From NCBI GenBank assembly GCA_963844695.1, contig CAWJPL010000019.1:6365-70364 (forward strand): a stretch of 64,000 nucleotides of DNA, written 5' to 3'. The DNA comes from RYN-230 sp963844695. Lineage in GTDB: Bacteria; Actinomycetota; Actinomycetes; Streptosporangiales; Streptosporangiaceae. The notes under the pieces are model-generated. The model worked only from the letters and a program-made list of their open reading frames with translations. It was not told where the DNA came from and ran no database searches. Positions 1-8,203 of the stretch are shown here, in pieces (the stretch's first letter is position 1; the number at the start of each line of letters is the position of its first letter). The translations under genes and the position numbers were made by a program.

Positions 1-275
1 CCTTCCAGCACGGCCATGACCAGGCCCATGGCCTCAGCGGCGGTGAACATCAACGGCGCGAGCCGCAAGCCCCGCCCCACCAGGTAGCCGCCGTGGGGAC
101 CGCTGACCGACTCGATCGGCAGATCCGCCTCCCGCAAGATCGCGACGTAGCGGCGGGCCGCCCGTTCCGTGACCCCCAGCCTGTCGCCTAGCCTCTGGGC
201 CGTGACGCCGGGGCTGTTCTGGATGACCTCAAGGGCCAGCAACGCCCTCGCGGTCGGGCTCACCTCGTGCGCCAT
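1..275 (-). CDS. HTH/WYL-type (YafY-like) transcriptional regulator, N-terminal part
   Basis: The gene starts at an ATG (complement of 273-275) and runs off the left edge of the window, leaving about 91 residues. The visible part is a winged helix-turn-helix of the DeoR/YafY kind (RLGDRLGVTERAARRYVAIL, about residues 29-48). It is followed by the wing motif GPHGGYLVGRG and the ALMF/TAAEAMGLVMA linker typical of regulators that carry a WYL domain further on. The WYL part itself is outside the window. It is divergent from the DinB gene at 329 with a gap of about 50 bases, an arrangement common for YafY-type regulators and DinB-fold enzymes, so control of that neighbour is a reasonable inference. 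Confidence 0.8.
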   Translation of the reverse strand, partial: MAHEVSPTARALLALEVIQNSPGVTAQRLGDRLGVTERAARRYVAILREADLPIESVSGPHGGYLVGRGLRLAPLMFTAAEAMGLVMAVLE

Positions 276-328
276 ATTGTCCCCAACCCGGAAGTAGATC
301 GTCCGGAACTGACGCTAGCGTGTCTGCC

Positions 329-877
329 ATGGACAAAGACAGTGACGCGATCCTGCGCGAGCCGCCGGTGGCCGGTGACGAGCTGGACACGCTCCTGGGT
401 GCCCTGGAGCGCGAGCGCAGATATGTGGCCTGGAAGTGCGGGGACCTGACGTCAGCCGGACTGCGGGCCACCCTCGGACCATCCACCATGACCCTGGGCG
501 GCCTGCTCAAGCATCTCGCCCTGGTCGAGGACGACATGTTCTCGGTCAAGCTGCACGGACGGCCTCCCCATCCGCCCTGGGACACCGTCGACTGGGACGC
601 CGACCCGGACTGGGAGTGGCGCACCGCGGCCGAAGACCGCCCGGAGCAGCTCATGGCGCAGTGGCAGGCGGCCGTGGACCGATCCCGCACCCTGGTCGCC
701 GAGGCCATCGCCGACGGCGGCCTGGACCGGCTCGCCTCCTACACCTCTCGAGGCGGCCAGACCCCCAGCCTGCGGCGCCTCCTCATGGACATGATTGAGG
801 AGTACGCCCGGCACGTGGGTCACGCCGACCTGATCCGGGAGTCGGTCGATGGCCTGGTCGGGGAGGACCCCGAATGA
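329..877 (+). CDS. DinB/DUF664-family protein (mycothiol-dependent transferase-like)
   Basis: This is a 182-residue four-helix DinB-fold protein. The core motif TLGGLLKHLALVED (about residues 54-67) and the C-terminal EEYARHVGHADLIRE supply the three histidines that bind a divalent metal in the DUF664/DinB group. Members in actinomycetes are often thiol (mycothiol)-dependent transferases; the substrate cannot be told from sequence. The ATG at 329 is preferred; a GTG three codons upstream (320) is possible and neither has a strong ribosome site. The stop overlaps the next gene by ATGA, so the two are probably translationally coupled. The divergent YafY-type regulator is the likely controller. 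Confidence 0.85.
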   Translation: MDKDSDAILREPPVAGDELDTLLGALERERRYVAWKCGDLTSAGLRATLGPSTMTLGGLLKHLALVEDDMFSVKLHGRPPHPPWDTVDWDADPDWEWRTAAEDRPEQLMAQWQAAVDRSRTLVAEAIADGGLDRLASYTSRGGQTPSLRRLLMDMIEEYARHVGHADLIRESVDGLVGEDPE

Positions 878-1515
878 CTGCGCCCGGCAGCGTCACCCGG
901 GATCCAATTACGCCCGCGCAGCTGAGCATCATCCCCGCGAACCAGGCCTCCTGGGCTGACCTGCAGGCGGTCTTCGGCACCGCCGACTATCCCGGCATGT
1001 GCTACTGCCAGCACTACAAGACGCGGGACTGCCACTGGAGTTCGCTGAGCGGCGAGGAACGGCACCGCCGCCTCCGCGAGCAGACCCGGTGCGATAACCC
1101 GCGCGCCCGGACCACCTCGGGACTCGTGGCCTACCTCGGCCAGGAGCCGGTCGGCTGGGTGGCGGTCGAGCCACGCACGGCCTATCCCCGCCTGCCGAAG
1201 GTCCGGACCGTCTGGAGCGGCCGCCAGGAGGACAAGACGGACGACGGCGTGTGGGCCGTCACCTGCTTCGTGACCCGCAAGGGGTACCGCAAGCGCGGAA
1301 TCACCTACGCGCTGGCCGCCGCCACGGTCGGCTTCGCCCGGGACCAGGGCGCGCGGGCGCTGGAGGCGTATCCAATGATCACTTCGCCCGGGAAGGAGAT
1401 CACCTGGGGTGAGCTGCACGTCGGAAGCCGCCAGGTCTTCGCCGACGCCGGCTTCACCGAGGTGAGCCACCCCAGCCCGCGGCGGGTCGTGATGCGGATG
1501 GACTTCGCGGACTGA
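874..1515 (+). CDS. GNAT family N-acetyltransferase
   Basis: A 213-residue GNAT protein. The acetyl-CoA-binding region is visible as CFVTRKGYRKRGITYAL (about residues 129-145), equivalent to the usual V-x-x-x-x-R-G-x-G/A segment, followed by the helix AAATVGFARDQGARALEAYP. The N-terminal part has an unusual cluster of aromatic and cysteine residues (GMCYCQHYK, DCHW) seen in a conserved actinobacterial GNAT subgroup. The start overlaps the upstream DinB stop by four bases (ATGA), so the pair forms one operon. The acceptor substrate is unknown. Confidence 0.82.
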   Translation: MTAPGSVTRDPITPAQLSIIPANQASWADLQAVFGTADYPGMCYCQHYKTRDCHWSSLSGEERHRRLREQTRCDNPRARTTSGLVAYLGQEPVGWVAVEPRTAYPRLPKVRTVWSGRQEDKTDDGVWAVTCFVTRKGYRKRGITYALAAATVGFARDQGARALEAYPMITSPGKEITWGELHVGSRQVFADAGFTEVSHPSPRRVVMRMDFAD

Positions 1516-1537
1516 GCAGATCGACGAGAGGGCTGGT

Positions 1538-2050
1538 TCAGGCCGCGGATTCGGGGAGTGCGGTGTTGCGGAACAGGTAGACCCCGACCGTAATGCCGCT
1601 GACAGCGGTGGCTTCCCCGCTCACGAAGGCGCGGTTGGTACTCGTCTCCCCGGTGACCATGAAGTAGTAGCCCGCGTGCTCCAGACGCCAGCCGAGCTTC
1701 TCTATCTCGCCCAGTGTGGCGGCCGAACTCGCCGTGGTGCGGCGCCCCTCAGCACTGCCGAACCCCGCGCTCCCGGCGTGACGGCCCACCTCGAGCTGGG
1801 TCTCGAAGAACGGCTGGCCCGCCTGCTTCGCGGCGGTGGCCGCGCCGACTGGAGTGGCCAGGAAGGCGTCGCGCTGGCGCTGTTCCTCCGCCGCCTGGGC
1901 CTGCTCGGCCGCGGCCGCCTGCTCGCGGGCCTGCTCGGCCTCACGCTCGAGGCGCGCGGCTTCCCGCTCTTTGGCGTTCTTGAACACGTGATCCCCACTC
2001 GGGGTCGGCACGACAGGGCTTATTGAGGAGAGGGCCCCGATATCGGGCAT
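1538..2050 (-). CDS. Conserved coiled-coil protein of unknown function
   Basis: A protein of about 170 residues that I do not recognise as an enzyme. After a short variable N-terminus it has a charged, Ala/Glu/Arg-rich helix (KNAKEREAARLEREAEQ and the following 25 residues), which looks like a coiled coil. A globular C-terminal region follows (EIEKLGWRLEHAGYYFMVTG, then a beta-rich end). The ATG at 2050 is used; a GTG at 1987 just before KNAKERE is an equally plausible start and would give about 149 residues. It is divergent from the NYN-LOTUS gene (start 2143); the short shared promoter region suggests the two are expressed in the same conditions, but no functional link is proven. Confidence 0.65.
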   Translation of the reverse strand: MPDIGALSSISPVVPTPSGDHVFKNAKEREAARLEREAEQAREQAAAAEQAQAAEEQRQRDAFLATPVGAATAAKQAGQPFFETQLEVGRHAGSAGFGSAEGRRTTASSAATLGEIEKLGWRLEHAGYYFMVTGETSTNRAFVSGEATAVSGITVGVYLFRNTALPESAA

Positions 2051-2142
2051 CACAGTACCCAGAATCCACGACCCGGACCAGGCCTCTTTACCGGCTCCAG
2101 ACCGGCAGACTGAACTCACGCGTCCCAACGAGAAGAGCAGCC

Positions 2143-3117
2143 ATGAACGACGCTGGTGTCACCCGTGTCGCTGTCTACATCGACTTCGACAACATCGTTA
2201 TCTCGCGCTACGAGCAGGTCCACGGCCGCGGTCAGTTCCAGCGGGACAAGGTGCGCGGGTTCGACAGCGCCGACAAGTCATCCGACCCCGAGATCGCGGA
2301 GAAGGTCCGGCGGGCCACCGTGGACGTCGGCGCGATAATCGACTTCGCCTCGTCGTTCGGCACCCTGGTGCTCACCCGCGCCTACGCGGACTGGTCGGCC
2401 CCCATGAACGCCGGGTACCGCGGCCAGCTGGTCAGCCGGGCGGTGGACCTGGTCCAGCTCTTTCCCACTGCCGCTTACGCCAAGAACGGCGCCGACATCC
2501 GGCTGGCCGTGGACGCGGTGGAGGACATGTTCCGGCTGCCCGACCTGACCCACGTGGTGATCGTGGCCGGGGATTCGGACTACATAGCTCTCGCCCAGCG
2601 GTGCAGGCGCCTGGGCCGCTACGTCGTGGGGGTCGGGGTCGCAGGATCAACCAGCCGGGCGCTCGCCGCGGCGTGCGACGAACTCGTGATCTACGACGCA
2701 CTTCCCGGCGTTACCCCGGCCGACGCCCCCCAGCAGCCCACCGCGCGGACGACCGGCACACCGGCAGATCAGGAGGAGTCCGGCAGCGCGCCGCCCGCGC
2801 GCAGTTCGCGGCGGACCAGGCGGCAGGCGGCCGTCGTGACCGACGAGGTTGATCCCGAACCCGAAGACCCGCAGGAGCTGGCGACCAGGCTGCTGGAACG
2901 GGCGCTGCGGCTCGGCCAGGAGAAGGACGACGCGGACTGGCTGCATAGCTCGGCGGTGAAGAGCCAGATGAGGCGCATGGACCCGTCGTTCAGCGAGAGG
3001 GCACTCGGGTATCGCTCGTTCTCAGACTTCGTGAAGTCACGGGACGGCGTCGCCGAACTCGACGAGACCGACCCGGTGCGGCTGGTCAGGCTGAACCCCG
3101 CCATCGCCGCCCAGTAA
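2143..3117 (+). CDS. NYN-domain putative ribonuclease with C-terminal LOTUS/OST-HTH domain
   Basis: A 324-residue protein starting at ATG 2143. The N-terminal ~165 residues form a NYN (PIN-like) nuclease domain. The acidic metal-binding residues are visible in YIDFDN (D14, D16), KNGADIRLAVDAV (D118, D124) and VVAGDSDY (D144, D146), so the active site looks complete. A charged Pro/Ala/Arg linker follows (about 180-260), then an OST-HTH/LOTUS-like domain (about 265-318; SAVKSQMRRMDPSF, YRSFSDFV), a fold linked to RNA and G-quadruplex binding. The role is probably RNA processing or decay. The longer in-frame extension to 2023 has no family similarity and is rejected. Confidence 0.88.
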   Translation: MNDAGVTRVAVYIDFDNIVISRYEQVHGRGQFQRDKVRGFDSADKSSDPEIAEKVRRATVDVGAIIDFASSFGTLVLTRAYADWSAPMNAGYRGQLVSRAVDLVQLFPTAAYAKNGADIRLAVDAVEDMFRLPDLTHVVIVAGDSDYIALAQRCRRLGRYVVGVGVAGSTSRALAAACDELVIYDALPGVTPADAPQQPTARTTGTPADQEESGSAPPARSSRRTRRQAAVVTDEVDPEPEDPQELATRLLERALRLGQEKDDADWLHSSAVKSQMRRMDPSFSERALGYRSFSDFVKSRDGVAELDETDPVRLVRLNPAIAAQ

Positions 3118-3126
3118 GCCGCCTGG

Positions 3127-4560
3127 TCAGTACCGGCCGGGTTTGGCGTAGCCGAAGAACGAACGGCGCTTGATGAGCTCGGCGACTTCGGCCGGGACCA
3201 TGCTTTCCCAGGAGTCGTCGTTCGCGGCTATCCGCCGCAGCACGTCGCGGCTGAAGATCGGCAGCCACTCGGCCCGGTAGTTGTCGAGGTGGACGAAGCT
3301 GCCCCGCCCGGCGAGGTAGTCATACAGCGGCTGCAGCTCGGTCCGGACCTTGATGTCGTTCACGGTCTTGAGCTCGTCGTCTGGCGCGGCCTGGAGCGGG
3401 TAGACGTAGAGCTTCAGCTCGTTCTTGAACAGCCGCCCGAAGCTTTCCAGGATCCCGCCGGGAAGCCGCGCGTGATTCTTCTCGTCGAACAGGTCGATCA
3501 GGCTGGGCACCCCCATGACGATGCCGATCCGCTCGCTGGTCCGCTCGGCGATATAGGCGGCCAGACGGTAGTAGTCGAAGTAGTCACTGATCAGCACCGT
3601 CATGCCGCACGCCGCGAGCAGCTCGGCCCGGGCCAGGAAGTCGCGCCGGTCCACGTCGGCGGCTCCGCCCGCGAGCAGGTTGCGCATCGTGATCTCGGTC
3701 AGCGTCAGCACCGGCTTGCCTGCGACGTCCGGATCTTCCTCGAACTTGGCCTTGGCCGTCTCGAGCATGTCGAGGTTCACGTGGGTCGGCGGCCGGAAGC
3801 TGCCCCGCTCGACCAGGATCGCCTTCTTGCGCAGGACCTCGCTCGGCTGCAGGACCTCGCGGTCGGGGCCGAACATCGCCACGCCGCTGAGCCCCAGCTG
3901 CACGAGCTTCAGCGCCATCAGCCGGTTGTCCACGCCCCGGAACTCGATGCCGCGGAACTGGATCATGTCAATCTCGATGCGGCCTGTGGTCAGCCGGTCG
4001 AGGAGGCCCTCGATGAGCTTGTCCGGCTCGTGATGCTGGAAGAACGCCCCGTACAGCAGGTTCACCCCGACGATCCCGAGCGCCTCCTGCTGTGCGAACG
4101 CCTCGATGTCGAGCATCCGCACGTGCATCACGATCTGGCTCGGCTCGTCGTGCGGCTGGGCCTGGAACTTCACGCCCATCCAGCCATGGCACTCGTTGCC
4201 GCCCCGGTAGCTGCGGGCCACGACCGTGTCGGCGAACGCGAAGAAGCAGTTGTCGTCACCGCGCTCGTCGTCGAGCCGGTCGACGTTGAGCTGGAACTCC
4301 TTGTCGAGCATGCCCTGGAGCCGCCCGGCGGACACGTACCGGTCGGCCTTGCCGTAGACCGCGTCGCTGACGGCCATGTCGTACGCGGAGATCGACTTCG
4401 CGATCGTGCCCGCGGCGCCGCCAACCCGGAAGAACCAGCGCGAGACCTCCTGGCCGGCGCCGATCTCGGCGATCGTCCCGTACCAGCGGGGATCGAGGTT
4501 GATGCGCAGCGACTTCTGATGCGTGTCGGACTCATGAGTGCCGGCGATGAGCTCGGTCAT
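3127..4560 (-). CDS. Large conserved protein of unknown function (widespread family, misnamed in databases)
   Basis: A 477-residue soluble protein starting at ATG 4560. It belongs to a well-conserved bacterial family recognisable by its opening (INLDPRWYGTIAEIGAGQEV) and by FFRVGGAAGTIAKS, NECHGWMGV, VERGSFRPPTHVN and ILESFGRLFKNELKLYVYP. I recall database entries for this family labelled TonB-dependent receptor or nicotinate-nucleotide adenylyltransferase. There is no signal peptide, beta-barrel pattern, plug domain or HxGH nucleotidyltransferase motif here, so neither name is supported. It is convergent with the NYN gene. An in-frame extension upstream to 5454 is antisense to the methyltransferase and is not coding. 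Confidence 0.8.
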   Translation of the reverse strand: MTELIAGTHESDTHQKSLRINLDPRWYGTIAEIGAGQEVSRWFFRVGGAAGTIAKSISAYDMAVSDAVYGKADRYVSAGRLQGMLDKEFQLNVDRLDDERGDDNCFFAFADTVVARSYRGGNECHGWMGVKFQAQPHDEPSQIVMHVRMLDIEAFAQQEALGIVGVNLLYGAFFQHHEPDKLIEGLLDRLTTGRIEIDMIQFRGIEFRGVDNRLMALKLVQLGLSGVAMFGPDREVLQPSEVLRKKAILVERGSFRPPTHVNLDMLETAKAKFEEDPDVAGKPVLTLTEITMRNLLAGGAADVDRRDFLARAELLAACGMTVLISDYFDYYRLAAYIAERTSERIGIVMGVPSLIDLFDEKNHARLPGGILESFGRLFKNELKLYVYPLQAAPDDELKTVNDIKVRTELQPLYDYLAGRGSFVHLDNYRAEWLPIFSRDVLRRIAANDDSWESMVPAEVAELIKRRSFFGYAKPGRY

Positions 4561-4746
4561 CCGTCCCCCTGCCTGCTCACCTGCACCGTTGCTGCCGCCT
4601 GCCATCCTGATCCATAGCAGCGGGCCGGCACCAGCCTTCGGAGCTGAATTTGTAGTTATCTCACCACCGGCCGCGGCTCTCACCCCCTGGGGCGTCGCAT
4701 GAAAACCCGCGGGCGTTCCCCGGGCGTCGTGAGGTACGGTCCGGCG

Positions 4747-5481
4747 ATGGACGAAGACGGCTACTTCGGCGAACCGGTCGCGGCGCGGTATGACGAGTCG
4801 GTCGCGGACATGACCGGGCCTGCCGTGGTGGACCCGGCCGTCGCCTTCCTCGCGGAACTGGCTGGTGACGGGCAGGCCCTGGAGCTGGGCGTCGGGACAG
4901 GGCGTATCGCGCTGCCGCTGGCGGGCCGCGGTGTGCCCGTGCACGGGATCGACCTCTCCCGGGCGATGGTGGCCCGGCTGCGGGACAAGCCGGGCGGCGG
5001 CGCCATCGGCGTGACGATCGGCGACTTCGCGACTGCGGCGGTGCCGGGCAGCTTCTCCCTGGCCTACCTGGTCTTCAACACGATCATGAACCTGACGGCG
5101 CAGGACGCCCAGGTGGCCTGCTTCCGTAACGCCGCGGCCCACCTGCAGCCCGGCGGCTGCTTCGTCGTCGAGGTCATGGTGCCCGAGCTGCGCAAGCTCC
5201 CGGCCGGGCAGAACGCTGTCCCGTTCCAGGTCAGCCCCGGCCGGTGGGCCTTCGACCTCTACGACACCGCGACCCAGGCGATGAGCTCCAACTACGTCGA
5301 GGTCTCCGGCGGCCGTGGCGAGTACCGCTCGATCCCCTTCCGGTATGTGTGGCCCGCCGAACTTGACCTGATGGCCCAGCTCGCCGGCATGCGGCTGCGG
5401 GAACGCTGGGCCGGATGGACCCGGGAACCGTTCACCAGTGACAGCGGCCAGCACGTCTCAGTCTGGGAGAAACCCAGGTAG
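4747..5481 (+). CDS. Class I SAM-dependent methyltransferase
   Basis: A 244-residue Rossmann-fold methyltransferase starting at ATG 4747. Motif I is ALELGVGTGRIALPLA (about residues 44-59), the acidic ribose-binding end of beta2 is VHGIDLSRAM, and the post-I region has GDFATAAVPGSFSLAYLVFN, where motif II is expected. The C-terminal half (FRYVWPAELDLMAQLAGMRLRERW) is typical of small-molecule methyltransferases. The acceptor is unknown. The gene stands alone between the conserved protein at 4560 (divergent) and a GNAT (convergent). Confidence 0.88.
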   Translation: MDEDGYFGEPVAARYDESVADMTGPAVVDPAVAFLAELAGDGQALELGVGTGRIALPLAGRGVPVHGIDLSRAMVARLRDKPGGGAIGVTIGDFATAAVPGSFSLAYLVFNTIMNLTAQDAQVACFRNAAAHLQPGGCFVVEVMVPELRKLPAGQNAVPFQVSPGRWAFDLYDTATQAMSSNYVEVSGGRGEYRSIPFRYVWPAELDLMAQLAGMRLRERWAGWTREPFTSDSGQHVSVWEKPR

Positions 5482-5490
5482 CCGGGCCGC

Positions 5491-5976
5491 TCACAGGGGA
5501 CGGAACATGACGTGCAGGCCCACCAGCCCGTCCTCGGGGTGGTCGAAGGCCCCGGGGACCGTCCCGACGATCTGGAACCCGAGCGACTGCCACAGGTGCA
5601 CGGCCGGGTGATTCGACTCGACCACCGCGTTGAACTGGATGCCCGTGAAGCCCGCCGACCGGGACCAGTCAACGACGTACTCGCCGAGGGCGCGGCCCAC
5701 CCCCTGGCCCCGGTGGGCCGGGTCGACCAGGAACGAGGCTGTCGCTATGTGCGACCCGCGGCCCGGCCGGTTGGCGCCCATTTTCGCCGAGCCCACGATC
5801 GTGCCGCCGCTGGCGGCCACGACCGTCTGCCCGGGCGGTTCTTCCATCCACCAGGGCCGGGCCTCGTCCAGGGTCTGGCCCGCGGGAAAGGGATACGTCT
5901 TCCCCTCGGCCATGATCGCGGCGTAGAAGGGGTAGATCAGCGGCCAATCGTGCTCGGTGGCCGGTCTGATGATCAC
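5491..5976 (-). CDS. GNAT family N-acetyltransferase (phosphinothricin-type)
   Basis: A 161-residue protein whose GTG start gives the typical opening IIRPATEHDWPLIYPFY. The acetyl-CoA loop is VDPAHRGQGVGRALGEYVVD (about 85-104), followed by FNAVVESNHPAVHLWQSLGF. This layout is that of the phosphinothricin/amino-acid N-acetyltransferase branch of GNATs. Open frame extends upstream into the AraC gene, but that part lacks family similarity. It lies directly downstream of the GlxA-type regulator on the same strand; the apparent reading frame of that regulator runs into this gene because of a probable frameshift. Confidence 0.83.
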   Translation of the reverse strand: MIIRPATEHDWPLIYPFYAAIMAEGKTYPFPAGQTLDEARPWWMEEPPGQTVVAASGGTIVGSAKMGANRPGRGSHIATASFLVDPAHRGQGVGRALGEYVVDWSRSAGFTGIQFNAVVESNHPAVHLWQSLGFQIVGTVPGAFDHPEDGLVGLHVMFRPL

Positions 5977-6005
5977 CGCTGAAGGATAACGCCGCAGGCG
6001 CGGCG

Positions 6006-6982
6006 TCAGCTGGCCGCCGGACGGCGAAGGTGCGCCGGTAGGCCTGCGGACTGGTGTGCACGGCGCGGCTGAAGTGCTTGCGCAGATTAGCTCCGGTCGA
6101 GAAGCCGCTTTTCTGCGCGACTGAGTCAATGGGCAGGTCGCTGGTTTCGAGGAGCCGCTGGGCCAGCTGGACGCGCTGCTGGATCAGCCACTGGTACGGG
6201 GTGGTGCCGGTGCCGGCCAGGAACCGGCGGGCGAACGTCCGCGGGCTCATCGCGGCGCGCGCCGCGAGGTCTTCGACGGTGACCTCCTCGTGCAGGTGCT
6301 CCTGGAGCCAGTCGACGGTGCCGGCGAACAGGCTGGAGCTGTCCAGGACAGGCATTGGTGCGTCGATGTACTGGGCCTGGCCCCCTTCGCGCTGGGGCGG
6401 GACCACGAGCTGGCGGGCGAGCTGGGTGGCGATCTCGGTGCCGTAGTCCAGCCGGACCAGGTGCAGGCACAGGTCGATGCTGGCGGCGCTCCCGGCTGAG
6501 GTCAGGACGTCGCCTTCGTCGACGAACAGGACTCCGGGGTCGACCGACACCCGCGGATACCGGCGCGCGAGCTCGGCGCATTCTGTCCAGTGCGTGGTGG
6601 CGCGGCGGCCGTCCAGCAGCCCCGCGTCCGCCAGGGCGAAGGCCCCGGTGCACAGCGAGACGATGCGGCTGCCGCCGGCGTGAGCTTCCCGCAGCAGGTC
6701 CAGCAGGTCCTCCGGGGCCTGGGTAAAGGAGACGGTCGGAAGCACGATGACCGTGCCCGCGCGGCGGATCGCTTCGGGCCCGTGGCCGGGCAGGATCTGG
6801 AATCCGCTGTCCGTGGTCACCGGCCCGGGAGCGAGGCTGCACACGAAGGAGCGGTACCAGGGACCGCCGACCGCCGCGGCCCACTCGTCGCCGAAGACGT
6901 CGCAGGCCACCCCCAGCTCGAACACGGTGACCCCGTCGTACACGACGATGGCTACGTCGAGGTTGGCAGGATAGTTGCGCAC
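6006..6982 (-). CDS. GlxA-family AraC-type transcriptional regulator (DJ-1/PfpI plus HTH), probable 3' frameshift
   Basis: The N-terminal ~190 residues are a DJ-1/PfpI-like domain (LDVAIVVYDGVTVFELGVA; the nucleophile-elbow-like VSLCTGAFALADAGLLDG). The C-terminal ~100 residues are a double HTH of the AraC type (VEDLAARAAMSPRTFARRF and SVAQKSGFSTGANLRKHFS). Start GTG 6982 is preferred; an ATG at 7036 would overlap the divergent gene. The open frame does not stop after QAYRRTFAVRRP but continues antisense-like through the GNAT to 5669. A TGA at 6006-6008 in the neighbouring frame would give a normal length of about 325 residues, so a one-base indel near 6010-6040 is likely. The span given is the repaired one. 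Confidence 0.8.
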
Positions 6983-6994
6983 AATGACAATGCT

Positions 6995-7016
6995 GACACT
7001 TTTCTGGGTCAGTGTC
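6995..7016. promoter_or_regulatory. Inverted repeat in the glxA-like/7035 divergent promoter
   Basis: GACACT and AGTGTC form an inverted repeat with a 10-base spacer, placed between the regulator start (6982) and the divergent gene start (7035). It could be an operator for the regulator, but the arms are only six bases. Confidence 0.3.
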
Positions 7017-7034
7017 GAGGCAGACGATGAAGGC

Positions 7035-7505
7035 ATGACTACCGATCTGGCGACTCGACCGGGCTCCCGCGGCCACCGGTTCTGGGATCGCTGGCTGACC
7101 CGGGCGTACGCCCCGTCGCTGGACAGCCAGCTCGCGGCGGGGTGGCCGCCCGCGGCCAGCCGGCTCCTGGCCGCCCGCGCTCAGCAGATCACCTCGCCAG
7201 CAGGACGCACGGAACTTGTCCGGGGGTGGGGACACGTCCTGCGCCGGGCCCGGCAGCCGGCGGTACCGCGCACCCCGCGCGTACCGTTGTGCCGTGACCG
7301 GATCGCCGCCGCCGAAGGCGACGTGCGGACGATGCTCGCGGTCCTGGCCAGCCCCCTGCCGATCAGCGCCCGCGGCGCGGCGATGGCCAGCGTCCTGCTG
7401 GGCGACGGCACCGGGCCGGTGTACAACCCGCACTCCGCCCGGGACCTGGCCGCCGCCGCGCGCGACGCGACCAGGGAGATGAAGGCCTCCTTCAGCCGGC
7501 TCTAA
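7035..7505 (+). CDS. Hypothetical actinobacterial protein
   Basis: A 156-residue protein starting at ATG 7035 that I do not recognise. It is Arg/Ala-rich with several predicted helices. Recognisable stretches are WLTRAYAPSLDSQLAAGWPP near the N-terminus, and ISARGAAMASVLLGDGTGPV with YNPHSARDLAAAARDATREM near the C-terminus. There is no signal peptide, membrane segment or metal-binding motif. It is divergent from the GlxA-type regulator with a gap of about 50 bases, so it is the most likely direct target of that regulator. Confidence 0.65.
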   Translation: MTTDLATRPGSRGHRFWDRWLTRAYAPSLDSQLAAGWPPAASRLLAARAQQITSPAGRTELVRGWGHVLRRARQPAVPRTPRVPLCRDRIAAAEGDVRTMLAVLASPLPISARGAAMASVLLGDGTGPVYNPHSARDLAAAARDATREMKASFSRL

Positions 7506-7540
7506 TTGATAGCGTCCGGGTACTCGTCCTGCGAGGTCGC

Positions 7541-8203
7541 ATGCTGTCATACGCCAACGGCGCGGAGCTCGACGCCGCCGACGCGCATCTCGCGGCGGCG
7601 GACCCGGTGATGGCCGGCCTGATCAGGCGATTCGGGCCTGTCGATGAGGATCTCGACGTGCCGCTCGACGATCTTTACGGTGCGCTGATCCTCGCGATCA
7701 CCAGCCAGCAGCTCTCCACTCACTCCGCGCGGGCCATCTATGGGCGGCTGACCGCGCGGTTCGGCGGCCGCACGCCGACGCCCGAAGACCTGCTGGCTGA
7801 CGACCCAGACACGCTCCGCACGTCTACCGGGCTGTCGCACGCGAAGGTGGCCTCGCTGCGCTCGCTCGCCGAGCACATCGTGGCTGGCGATCTCGATCTG
7901 GACCGGCTCCGCGAGCTCGGCGACGACGAAGCCACGCAGGCGCTGGTGGCCATCAAGGGCATCGGTGAGTGGACCGCCAGCGTGTTCCTGATCTTCACCT
8001 TGCACCGGCCGGACGTACTGGCCCGGGGTGACCTCGTCGTCCGCACCGCCGCCAGGCGAGCGTACGGCCTCGGCAGCGTCCCCGATCCCGCCACCCTGAC
8101 CGTGATGGGCGAGCCGTGGCGTCCCTACCGGACCCGGGCCTGCCTGTATCTGTGGCGGAGCGTGCAGGCCGTACCCGCACCAGCCACGCCGAGGAGCGCC
8201 TGA
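7541..8203 (+). CDS. DNA-3-methyladenine glycosylase, HhH-GPD (AlkA-type)
   Basis: A 220-residue base-excision repair glycosylase. The helix-hairpin-helix is ALVAIKGIGEWTASVFLI (about 139-156), followed by the GPD element with the catalytic aspartate in VLARGDLVVRTA. Upstream is the ITSQQLSTHSARAIYGRL helix typical of the short AlkA/MagIII group. It lacks the N-terminal Ada/AlkA beta domain, which is normal for this branch. It removes alkylated purines from DNA. The stop TGA overlaps the ATG of the next DinB gene by one base, so the pair is coupled. Confidence 0.9.
   Translation: MLSYANGAELDAADAHLAAADPVMAGLIRRFGPVDEDLDVPLDDLYGALILAITSQQLSTHSARAIYGRLTARFGGRTPTPEDLLADDPDTLRTSTGLSHAKVASLRSLAEHIVAGDLDLDRLRELGDDEATQALVAIKGIGEWTASVFLIFTLHRPDVLARGDLVVRTAARRAYGLGSVPDPATLTVMGEPWRPYRTRACLYLWRSVQAVPAPATPRSA

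Noticed and set aside
3289..4617. 442-residue rightward frame opposite the conserved protein
   Set aside because: It is an antisense shadow with codon-position bias of the minus-strand gene and no recognisable domains.
4561..5454. In-frame upstream extension giving a 775-residue version of the conserved protein
   Set aside because: The extension is antisense to the clear methyltransferase gene, has low-complexity composition, and the family start matches ATG 4560.
6126..7550. Long open frames overlapping the GlxA-type regulator
   Set aside because: They are Arg/Gly/Pro-rich shadows of the regulator in other frames with no family motifs.
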